DNA of 64,000 nt, from positions 388,645 through 452,644 of the forward strand of contig CAKOGP040001725.1 of the NCBI GenBank assembly GCA_933822405.4, read 5' to 3'. Shown here piece by piece: positions 30,911-40,639 of the stretch. The notes under the pieces were generated by a model that worked only from the letters and a program-made list of their open reading frames with translations, did no database searches and was not told where the DNA came from. A program made the position numbers and the translations under genes. How positions within the stretch are numbered: position 1 is the stretch's first letter; each line of letters opens with the position of its first letter. This DNA is from Cylindrotheca closterium. Lineage: Eukaryota; Bacillariophyta; Bacillariophyceae; Bacillariales; Bacillariaceae.

Positions 30911-31501
30911 TTAGGAGATTCCAGCCAAGAGGAGCAAGACCAACAAGACGGAAAGTCCCGCCACAGTCAATTGCAACCTCCAGACGGATTTGTCCTCTTG
31001 GAGTTGTGCAGCTCGTCTGGTTTCCGCTTCGAGTCCCGCATGGGCCGAATCCAGGTTGGATTCCATGTCATTCAACAAATTGACATGCATCCGAGCTTCG
31101 TCTCCAATCACTTGAGTTTGATCGCGTAATCTTGAAACTCCAATTGCCAATTCATCAATCATGTCGTCCTGTCGATTAATGGCATCCTGCATCAACGATT
31201 GTTGTTGTTGTTGTTGCGGTGGTTGGGCTGCTCCTCCTCCTTGTTGCGGAGGATTGTAACCCGCACCAGCAGCGCCAGCACCGTTAGTCTTTAGACCTTG
31301 TATGAGACGACGGCGACGTTGAACCTCGGCAGCTGGAAGAGGCAAAGAGATCAACGCTGCGTCAAGTCGTGACAAGTGTTGATTCAATTGCTGCGGATCT
31401 GCACTTCCGGAAGACTGAAGACCTTGGGTTCTCATTTGAGAGGAGACGCGGGCAAGGCGGGCATATTCATTGTCCCATTCGGCAACTGACGCCATTGGCA
31501 T
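30911..31501 (-). CDS. Qc-type SNARE with a histidine zero layer
   Basis: A 196-aa tail-anchored membrane-fusion protein. The SNARE helix runs about 111-168 and the C-terminal anchor about 175-195 (LTVAGLSVLLVLLLLAGI). Hydrophobic layers fall at the expected spacing: I115, L118, V122, L125, T129, I132, A136, zero layer at 139, L143, M146, L150, A153, L157, E160, A164, L167. The zero layer is His139 (EARMHVNLLND) where Q-SNAREs have Gln. The overall look is of syntaxin 8/SYP5 or Bet1-like Qc proteins, which act in endosomal or Golgi transport. The N-terminal 70 residues form a short helical region and a Q/G/P linker follows. The gene is head-to-head with the LON protein, 310 bp apart. Confidence 0.8.
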   Translation of the reverse strand: MPMASVAEWDNEYARLARVSSQMRTQGLQSSGSADPQQLNQHLSRLDAALISLPLPAAEVQRRRRLIQGLKTNGAGAAGAGYNPPQQGGGAAQPPQQQQQQSLMQDAINRQDDMIDELAIGVSRLRDQTQVIGDEARMHVNLLNDMESNLDSAHAGLEAETRRAAQLQEDKSVWRLQLTVAGLSVLLVLLLLAGIS

Positions 31502-31811
31502 TGTTATACTTCAGTTGGATGGAGTTGGATGGAGTTGGATAGAGTGATAGAGGACAATGAAAGCTGCCTTTTTGTTTCCTTGTTCTTTGCGGATACCGGA
31601 ACAACGAACGCTGCTGGAATGTTTCGATTATCTTCATTGCTTTTTGCACGCAGGCCATGACCCTTGGCCGGCGATTTCGAAAAAAGTCAACTGACAGGTC
31701 GAAGGGGTCCAACTTTTGTCCGACATTGTCCGTTTTACAAGAATTCGTATCAATATTCTCACATGCATGCGTGTCGAAGATATTGCGCATTCTTTTCTCA
31801 TTGTTTGTCCC

Positions 31812-32748
31812 ATGATCATTGTCAACATGCCTTTCTGTATTTCCTTGATATTATCCCTTTCACTCATTATCAGAGAAGCAAACTCCTTTCAAAGCAGCTG
31901 CAATAATCTCAAGACGACGACAACGACAAGGCATCGGCATCATCACGCAAGAACAATAAGTCATGTATTGTTTGCGTCATCCAACAACAGCAACAACCAA
32001 GACATTTTTGCCAATGAAACTCCCGAAGAACGCGAACAGCGCATGAAACTTGTCCGACAAATACAGGGAACTTTTTATCAGCAATCGGCAGAAGAGGTCG
32101 ACGATCACGACTCTGCTGCTGCTCCCCGACCTGCTGATCTAGTATTATCGGAAGCCTCCGAGAATGGTGTCTTTACCAGTGTGCCACTCTTTCGAGTCCA
32201 ATGGACGGAATTGCCCGGATATCAGAACATTCTCAATATTCACGTGCCTCATTACACGCACATGTTTCGCAAAATCATGGCGGGCCCAAAGCCTTGGAGG
32301 TTTGGACATTTGTTGCTCGAGGGAGGTTCGGAAAATTTGAGCAATCCAAAGTACGCGCTCCACGAAGGAACGGATGCGACGTTGGTCGGAACCCTCATGC
32401 AAATATCGGATGTCTTTGAACAAGAGGATGGACGATTGGCCATGATTGTCCAAGGCGTCGAAAAGATCAAGGTGGTGAAATCCATCCAAAGTGAACCCTT
32501 TGCCATGGCAGACATTCAACTCTTGCCCGACGACGAAGTGGCCCGAGACTTGTCGTCCAAAAATTCCAAGGAATCTCCGTTTGCCAAGTGCGCCACGGAT
32601 TTGGACGAATGGAATCAATGGGAAATATTGCCAACGATGTGGGACAATAAAGAGAATGGCCTCCAACCCATTTCACCGCTGTCCAATTACAATTCGCAAT
32701 ACTTTCCCGATGAAGTGGGTTTTGGCACCGCCACCAGAACAAATGAAG

Positions 32749-32789
<41 letters not shown>

Positions 32790-33251
32790 CCACAAACACA
32801 GCAACAAGACGCAATGGAAGAAATGGAACGAAAGGTATGGATTGCCTTGGATGAAATGATTCGATTGATGCAAGCAGCGGTCAGTGGAAATGTTCCAATT
32901 CCCTCCCAGCTCTTGGGCCTCCTCCCCACCCAACAAACAGTCGATTGGCCACAAGGCTTTCAGCTGGATTCCTATGCCTCTCAATTGGAAGCCAAGAATG
33001 CCAAGATTGGTACCTACACCAAAACTCCCTTTGTCCGAGTCAGCCTGTGCGAGTCCTATCCCTCCATCCGACGGGCCAATCGATTGAGCTATGCCGTTTG
33101 GATTTTGTTGAACACCTTGCTGGCCAATGTCGGTGCGAAGGGATATCCGACTCCGCAAGAATTGTTGGAACTTGACAGTACTGCCGAACGATTGGAATTG
33201 GCTTGCACTCATTTGGAGAGCATCAATACGGTACTTCGGCGGTCATCATGA
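31812..33251 (+). CDS. LON substrate-binding-domain protein, probably plastid-targeted
   Basis: A 479-aa protein from the ATG at 31812; an upstream in-frame start at 31716 would add 32 residues. The chosen start gives a clean signal peptide (IVNMPFCISLILSLSLIIRE) followed by ANS-F, close to the diatom ASAF plastid cleavage motif, then a Thr/Arg/His-rich transit-like stretch. The body matches the Lon N-terminal domain: VPLFRVQWTELPGYQNILNI, Y-THMFRKIM, GTLMQISDVFEQEDGRLAMI and QGVEKIKVVK. A poly-Ser insert encoded by a TCA run near 32750-32790 splits the domain from its helical end. There is no AAA+ or protease part, so it is a stand-alone LON-domain adaptor as known in plastids of plants and algae. 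Confidence 0.8.
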
Positions 33252-33962
33252 GAATAAGAAGAAGAAAAAGAAGTATACAAGACTGCGCGTCCGAATCAAT
33301 CAATCATGGTCAATCATCGAACCGACTAGGTTTTGCTGCTTGTCACGATGATAATGGCAAAGCAACAACCAAGCTACCACAGTTGGGCTTAGGATAACCC
33401 AATTAAAAGTTGCTGAAGCGTACTGGCACTATAGTCCGCTTTGTTTTTCGACATTATACCTCGAACAATAAAATGATTTAGAAAAGTAGTTGAAATGGGC
33501 GTCAGATAGATTGTCTTTTGCTTTTCACTGTTACTACGGGTATACGGATATACCTGGTATCATGATTGTGAGAGAACCTTATTTTTCCGATTATAGCTTT
33601 TTCAGTCATTTGGAAAGTACATACGTACTGTATTATAGAGTATGGGCAGCATATCGTGTTGTACATCGGCCAGTCTGCCACATGACACGAGCTGGAACAG
33701 TACAGTGCGTTTGCTTGCACTATATGGCCGCAGTGTGCGAAATCTCATCCCCAAAGCAAAACTGGACACAATGTTGGCACATCAATAAAACTTTTTGATT
33801 GTCAGACACTATGATCAAGCGGTGAAAGTAGGCACACCGGATTTTCTTCTCTGTACAGTATAATATTTAGCCTCGTACATGGTCCGAGAAATGGTTTCAC
33901 CATGTTGCAACCATTATTTCCATGTCGTCCTTGGACAGCACACGTCGTGTTCTCGAAAGAAT
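33252..33962. other. Gene-poor stretch
   Basis: 3' flank of the LON gene and unassigned AT-rich DNA. Short frames on both strands carry no recognisable motif. Confidence 0.4.
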
Positions 33963-34923
33963 ATATGTATCCCTTAACGCTTTAGACGATATAATATATC
34001 GGATAAAAAAAAATTCCACACATTTCACGCAATAACTTCCGTCACGTACAAATACACCTTTTACTGCCATCAATAAGTTTATTGCCAGTGAAATAAGGAA
34101 TTCATCGGTATGCTACATGTTATATCTCAGCCCATCACAGAAACAAGGATGAACCTCCGAAGTCGGACAGACCCATTTGCCCCAAAACTGACACCAACAC
34201 AAAACTGTCTCGTCAGGTCATGAAGACGGCATATTCTTCCACCCTACCATTTGCCATTGATATGTATTATCACAATGGCACTTCTCGGCCCTATCAGAAG
34301 GTGCAATAGGCATGGGAGAGGACCATGCGGCTCAATTTGGTGGTCTGATGGACCAAAAAAATCTGAGTATGTTGCTCGTCATCCCGAATGTAAATAGTCA
34401 TGCAAGACAAAGGCCAGCACCTTCAAGGGTGAAGGATAGTCATTCGAAAGTGATTCTAGTGTTGATTGCAGTGTGTAACTGTATTTTCATGGCTGTCAAT
34501 CCTGCAAAGTAGGCTGTTGGCAATTGCGTTGTGGCAGAGTTACATGGCCAACGCATTATGTGACAATATACCAAGCGGAGCACCAATGAAGACGTTTAGA
34601 ATGATTGCCACATCTAAGCCATGGCTTCCTGCGCCTAGATTCAGTAGAAAACAGTAAAAGCACACTGTTGCTATCAAGAAAGGAAATGAGCAACTCCATG
34701 TGGCCGATTTCGCTTATCAGAAGGCTCTGGAGAAGCAAAATGGAGCTACAGCGACAACTAAGCTTACTGTACCTGCTAGGAAGTATTCATATTTAGATTT
34801 GTCCCTTTGTAATGATCATTTTAATGCTTATTATTGTAGTAGTATGGTGTAAATAGTAGTGCGTAATTTTTTTTATATCCGATATAATATATCGGATAAA
34901 ATCGAAGCGTTAAGGGATATATA
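33963..34923. mobile_element. Decayed DNA-transposon-like element with terminal inverted repeats
   Basis: The ends are inverted copies of about 50 bp: TATCCCTTAACGCTT then an AT-palindrome GATATAATATATCGG and an A-run at 33969-34013, mirrored at 34867-34921. Inside, disrupted plus-strand frames (for example GEDHAAQFGGLMDQKNLSML near 34315) and a run ending in HVADFAYQKALEKQNG near 34700 read like eroded transposase. The superfamily is unclear; a TTAA inside both termini hints at piggyBac but the start CGCTT does not match it. A non-coding snap-back repeat is the alternative. Confidence 0.55.
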
Positions 34924-34939
34924 CCGGTAGCCCTAGAGC

Positions 34940-35110
34940 CAACAAAGCAGATCCTCTTTGTCTTTGGCATTGAGATTTGCCTTTTTGCACAGACAAGTGA
35001 CCTTTTTCAGCTGGCAGTGCAATTGGCTGCCTTGCTCCTTGAGGTACGGGTTGGCCCTATAGGTTTGGTGGAACGATTGATAGCACGTCCCTTTTTGGAT
35101 TCAGTCATAA
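34940..35110 (-). pseudogene. Cysteine-rich coding remnant next to the TIR element
   Basis: On the minus strand one frame reads GTCYQSFHQTYRANPYLKEQ and then CQLKKVTCLCKKANLNAKDK before a stop. The Cys/His spacing looks like the end of a transposase, but no family is certain. The frame upstream stops at once. Confidence 0.3.
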
Positions 35111-36808
35111 GTGGGTCATGAAGCTTCCATTTCCATTTCCATGCATGAGAAAAAAAGTGGTTGTGAAATGCTGTCCTGTTTTTAAGTTGATGCCTCCTTT
35201 TTTATATAAAAGTATAATCGTTGTAGAATGAACGTGTGCATACGGGGAAATGACCAAACCGTTTTTTGCGAGACCGTTTGGGATCCTCATCGAGGAAGTG
35301 GAAATCCATTTTCCGATTTTTGCTTCTATTTTGTTGAGTTTGGTGGTCATGGATTATATGGCGCATGTTGCTGTTTGGGACTATTTGATCTGTTTATGAT
35401 GCATATTCATATTGGTATTACCGATGATGACAGCGATGTCAGATGTACGAATCAAAAGTACGTTTGTACGCTACAGTACATATGTGATGTGTAGTTTTGA
35501 TTTGATTACCACGACTAATGAAAAAGGTATGACAATAAAGTGTTATTCTGATCCATTCATTGGCAATGGTTAAAATCTACTGTTAGAGTCCAGAGAAACA
35601 ACCCCATCTATACCAGCCGATGTAATCACTGGACAATAAAGTTCACGCAGCCACAGCAGCCACCAGGCCAGCACCAGGAGCAGGGGAGACCCAATGAGTG
35701 AGTCATTACTATTCTTGCGGTGGTTTGTTTTCGTCGTTGCTACTACTTGTTTATATGTGAATAACGTGCCGGTATCTTTTGGAATCTTCCAGAGTCGCAA
35801 AGTTTTTCCCAGAGACATCTGCTGGTTTGGCTACTGTATGTGATAGCGTCTGCAGGAGGACGGAACCACACCTCGGCCACTCACCAGCCACGAAACTTGT
35901 TTTTCTGATCATGCTGAATCATGAACCTCGCTCAAAATGATCGGAAGCAAGTTGCTACTAGAGTTCAGTTATGTATGTACAGTTGCCAGATAGACAAACC
36001 TGTTTCTACTCTGGCGCGCAATTTTGTATCTGGGGTATCTCCGAAAGTGTCCCCCCAGCCTTCTTCTCCACCTTGCTGCGGCAATAATGTATTTCGAGCC
36101 ATCTCTGGAAGTGTCCCAGATACCTATCTGGCGAGCGTTTTATGCAATCGGAACCGCTCTTCGGCTACTACTGAGCACCAGTAGCAATTTATTTCCGACC
36201 AAGTTCTTGAGGAGGCTCATGTCGGCAGATATTTCGAAAAGTCAAAAAGCTTTTTTTCTTCGGAAGCACTGGAACTGCTGCTTTGTGCGCATCAGAAGTT
36301 CTGGTTTTTTTCCTTAAGTTTTGTCGGCATTTTCAGCTCTACTATGGTCGATTAACCGTCACCCACATCATACTAAAAATATTATTTATGATTTTGGACT
36401 GTCGCATTTCTCTCTTGTATGATCCTTTCTGTTCTTATTCTGGTCCGCGGTTATCCGCTTTCAATTTCTCCATGGCACAAACAATAAAAAGAATGAAAAT
36501 AGACATTTTACTGGCATATTGGCAATGTCACCAGACAGTTTTTTGGCTCGGACTTTATGTAAAATACTTCGTGTGGCGGTCAAATGGTTTCACCAGATTG
36601 AACAAACGCATAATATTTCTCTCGAATATGCCTTCGCTCATGACTTCACTGTGATTGAAAGTATGGGGAGTTATCTCCGCGTGCATAGGTACAGTACCTG
36701 GTAGTTGAACACTAAATTCGATCACAAAAGGGTCATTGCGACTTCCACTTTTTCGAGACAAACTTGTAATTTCGCTCATAAAAATTTTGAAGCAAGAAAA
36801 TCAAAAGG
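35111..36808. other. Gene-poor stretch, nothing supported
   Basis: About 1.7 kb before the KGS-repeat gene. Frames up to 123 codons occur on both strands but none shows domains or coding-like composition. Confidence 0.4.
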
Positions 36809-39331
36809 ATGATTTCGAAAATGAATCTTCTCGTTTCGTTGCTCTGCATCTTGGCACTGATGATCGGATCGGCTTCCAGCAGTGACCTCCAGTGCACCCA
36901 TGGCGCCCGAGAGGTGCTCGTTTCCTCTGGAAGCTACGAAAAAAGCAAGGGTTCTACAAAGGGCTCATTGTCTACCAAGGGCGTTACCAAGGGTTCCACC
37001 AAGGGTTCCACCAAGGGTTCCACCAAGGGCTCGTCCACCAAGGGTTCTACCAAGGGTTCTACCAAGGGTTCCACCAAGGGTTCTACCAAGGGTTCCACCA
37101 AGGGCTCGTCCACCAAGGGCGTTACCAAGGGTTCCACCAAGGGTTCCACCAAGGGTTCCACCAAGGGTTCTACCAAGGGTTCCACCAAGGGTTCCACCAA
37201 GGGTTCTACCAAGGGTTCCACCAAGGGTGCCTCCAAGACTGCCTCCAAGACTGCCTCCAAACCTGCCCCTAAACCTGCCCCTAAACCTGCCTCCAAACCT
37301 GCCGCCAAGAAAGCAAAGAGGCGAGCTCTGGGTGATGCCAAGGGGTCGAGTACCAAGGGTGCTTCCAAGGGATCGTCTACCAAGGGATCATCTACCAAAG
37401 GTTCGTCTACCAAGGGATCATCTACCAAGGGTTCGTCTACCAAGGGTTCGTCTACCAAGGGTTCGTCTACCAAGGGATCATCTACCAAGGGTTCATCTAC
37501 CAAGGGCTCCAACAACGGATTGTCTTGTCCCTCAAGGTTTGGTAACGGTGAGGGTACCTCCAAGGCTACCAAGGGTTTATCTACCAAGAGCGCTACAAAG
37601 GGTTCCAACAAGAGTTCCACCAAGGGTTCATCTACTAAGGGTTCGTCTACCAAGGGTGCTTCAAAGAGTTCTTCGAAGGGCTCGTCTACCAAGGGTTCAT
37701 CTACCAAGGGCGCTTCAAAGAGTTCCTCCAACAGTTCCAAGAAGCGAGCTCTCAGACAGCTTGCTTTTAAGGGTTCTTCCAAGGGATCGAAGGGCTCCAA
37801 GGGTTCTTCCAAGGGATCGAAGGGCTCCAAGGGTTCTTCCAAGGGATCGAAGGGCTCCAAGGGTTCTTCCAAGGGATCGAAGGGCTCCAAGGGCTCTTCC
37901 AAGGGATCGAAGGGCTCCAAGGGCTCTTCCAAGGGATCGAAGGGCTCCAAGGGCTCTAAGGGGTCCAGTAAGGGTTCTGATTCTTGCGATTGGGGAAGCA
38001 TTTTGGACATTGTTCCACAACAAAGTCCAGTTGATGTTACCACTGTTGCATCTGACGGTTCGTCCGTTACATTCCAAGTCACCCAAAGCTTTTCTTCGTC
38101 CATGATGTCTGGAATGGCAGTTCTCTTCGGTTCCGACGAAGAACAAAACGTATGCGATGTCACCAGCAACGTCGATGCTGATTGGGTGAGCCAGGAATAT
38201 ACAGCCTATTGCAATGCTTGTGGAATTGCGGAAGTCAAGATCTTCTTGTTTTGCGACGAGGTTGCCACCGAAGGCGACTACTGTCCCGGAGACTCCAACG
38301 ACTTCTATGAGTACACCTTCGAACTCGAGTGCAAGCCAATCTGCACTCCAACAAGTGCACCTTTTGAACTTCCTGATGTTCCAACTGCATCACCTGTAAA
38401 TGAACCTACTTCAGAAGCAGGACAACCTACACCTACAACAACAACAATACAAGCATCACCACCAACTCCAGGTAGCTTGGGAGATCCTCATTGTAAGTAA
38501 CTATTCACTCTTCGCATTCCTGGTGCGCTAATATGCTGACTCACCTGTATCCTCTCCTTTCCTATTGCAGTCAAGACTTGGATGAATGAACATTATGAGT
38601 ACCATGGACAGTGCGACCTGGTCCTAACAAAAGATCCAACTTTTGCCGATGGCCTTGGTCTCGACATCCAGATTCGTACCAAGTTGGTTCGCTTCTGGAG
38701 CTACATTAAAAGTGTCGCAATCCGCGTCGACAATGACATCTTCGAAGTACAAGGAGGGACTTCACACGACCCTAATTACTGGATCAACTTGGAGCGCGAT
38801 GGTCCATTGACCACGATCGGTGGCTTTCCAGTGAGCATTGCCAGTTTCGTTCGTCCTACCAAGGGGATGCAAAAGGTTACTTACGAGATCGACTTGAGCG
38901 CCAAGTATCCCGGACACATGATTGTAATTTCAACTTTCAAAGAGTTCGTCAAGGTTGAATTCGTCAACGCATCAGACGAAGCTTTTGGCAATACTGTTGG
39001 TATGCTTGGAGACTACAAGACAGGTAATACACTCGCAAGAGACGGAAAGACTGTCCTGGACAATTTCCGAACGCTTGGAAACGAATGGCAAGTACAGCCA
39101 TCGGAACCTATGCTTTTCCATTCCACAGAACAACCACAGTTCCCTCAGAAGTGCATCGAGCCAGAGGCCGCACGCGGAGATCGACTCCGTCGCCGCCGTC
39201 TTGGTGAGACTACCGTTACCGAAGAAGATGCCGAGAAAGCGTGCTCCAGACTGACAGACCCGCTTGATCGTAAAGACTGTGTCTATGACATCTTGGCCAC
39301 CCAAGACATGGATATGATCGGAGCATTCTAA
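36809..39331 (+). CDS. Secreted KGS-repeat protein with C-terminal von Willebrand D domain and RXL sites (biosilica candidate)
   Basis: An 814-aa protein from exons 36809-38492 and 38571-39331, phase 1 intron. A signal peptide covers about residues 1-29 (the next Met, at 36821, is an equal start). Block 1 (about 45-145) is STKG/GSTK tetrapeptides, then a short Ala/Pro/Lys hinge. RAL at 172-174 opens block 2 (GSSTKGS units to about 310). RAL and RQL at 313-318 open block 3, built of KGSKGSKGSS units with K-x-x-K spacing. A folded segment and a PT-rich linker follow, then GDPHFKTW at 558-565 starts a VWD domain that spans the intron. RRRRL at 768-772 precedes the tail. Signal peptide, Lys/Ser-rich repeats and RXL processing sites are the hallmarks of silaffin-type biosilica proteins. 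An adhesive or mucilage protein is the alternative. Confidence 0.8.
36950..37970 (+). repeat. Coding minisatellites of the KGS-repeat gene
   Basis: Three arrays lie in frame: a 12-bp unit GGTTCCACCAAG at about 36975-37230, a 15-bp unit GGTTCGTCTACCAAG at about 37360-37510, and a unit of about 27 bp with TCCAAGGGATCGAAGGGC at about 37770-37960. High identity between units implies recent slippage or unequal crossing over. The repeats also keep the complementary strand open, which explains a long antisense frame there. Confidence 0.9.
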
Positions 39332-39821
39332 GCCGGATAGATTCCATTAAATCACATTATATAATAAACTCAAGAATCCTTCCACTCTTCTTCTCCCAAT
39401 TCGGATCCTGCATTATCTCACAGCCCTCGTTTGTTCCGCTGTGTATGTGCTACATCTGACTCCTACTTTCCAGCTAGGCTATCCTTAGTTTGCGTGGTCT
39501 GACACTTTATGTACACCACGTCAAAGCAACAAAAGACGAGTCGCTATCATCGAACACTTTAAAGATCAGTTGTTGCATCTTTCATTTGGAATTAATTCGA
39601 GGACATGATGCTTGAGAGGAGCAGGAGGAGTGGCACGGGCTTGCTAACACTTTTCCTTATGGCTACAATCAGACTAGCTTTTTCGAAAAGTCTTAGATGA
39701 TAATCTTATACTGATAACGTTATCTTTTATCACCGTCTTCCAAATCTTCCTTCAAATGTTCCCAGCAATGATCGTGACGTTCATAAGATCAAAAGATTAC
39801 CTCGCTGCTATTACATATGAG
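39332..39821. other. 3' flank of the KGS gene
   Basis: About 490 bp, nothing seen besides AT-rich sequence. Confidence 0.4.
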
Positions 39822-40223
39822 TTACTGCAGCTGATGCGATTCCTTGAGTATCGGTAAGTTCAAAATTCCAGTGATGGATGCCCTTCTTGATGGCCGGTAC
39901 AGACTTTGCTCGGCAGTGATGGATGCGAAGCGTGAAGCATGTTGCAGGCCTTCATCGTTGAAACCAGCATTCCTCGTAGAATCTTTTGCTAAGGCAGTGA
40001 CCCATTTTGAAGTTGCGCTGCTGTCGATAGCGTTACAGGACTTGACAGATCTCGTAAGGGCCTCAGCCTGGTGCGCTTCGCGCCTTCTGAGACGAACGCA
40101 AGAGGGGCTTCGAATGCGATCGTCGACAATGCTTGTGATTTCCTTGTCTCTGAAATTGGATCGTAGAAAGCTGGACAAGGCTGGTGATGCCTGTGGCGAT
40201 GATTCCGTGAACGGGGGTGTCAT
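39822..40223 (-). CDS. Small Ser/Arg-rich hypothetical protein
   Basis: A 133-aa frame from the ATG at 40223. It is polar, Ser/Arg/Ala-rich and predicted disordered, with a central basic helix-like part (CVRLRRREAHQAEALTRSVK) and a terminal PSRRASITGI that fits a basophilic kinase site. I do not recognise it. The opposite strand is also open over much of the same span, so the choice of strand is a judgement on composition. The remaining 40224-40639 shows nothing. Confidence 0.35.
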   Translation of the reverse strand: MTPPFTESSPQASPALSSFLRSNFRDKEITSIVDDRIRSPSCVRLRRREAHQAEALTRSVKSCNAIDSSATSKWVTALAKDSTRNAGFNDEGLQHASRFASITAEQSLYRPSRRASITGILNLPILKESHQLQ

Positions 40224-40639
40224 GATTGTTGATTGAGTGCTTCTTTTTATTGTCCTGATTTCAAATTCAGGAAAAATGTGCTGCAATGAACAAGTTCTCG
40301 TTTGTTAGCGGCACTATTCCGAAGTCCTTTCTTCCAGCTTCACTTTGTCGCGGTAAAAGTTCCGTAGTCTTCCATCGAATTGCTTTGCGCTCCCAATATT
40401 TCCACGTTTCCTAACTGGGTTGAAATTCGCGGAGAAAGAAAACCTTATTTGTTTTGTTCACAGAACCAAGTAAAATTCACCGGCAATAAGTTGAGGATGC
40501 TCCTAAAATACTACGTACACTGTATTTTATACCTGGTAAACTCGGAAGGAAAGCAAAATTTCGAAAATACAACTTTTGACGAACGGAAGCAAAATTATGA
40601 ATTATTTTGAATAGCGCACTGATTCTAGCTTTGCGTTTA

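Noticed and set aside
33987..34008. AT palindrome as a stand-alone terminator or origin
   Set aside because: It recurs inverted at 34875-34900 within longer matching ends, so a transposon terminus explains it better.
36934..38169. 411-codon open frame on the minus strand, rich in EPLVEPL repeats
   Set aside because: It is the complement of the KGS minisatellites. The repeat unit happens to lack stops in this frame, and there is no start context or domain. A plus-strand +1 frame of 407 codons over the same repeats is rejected for the same reason.
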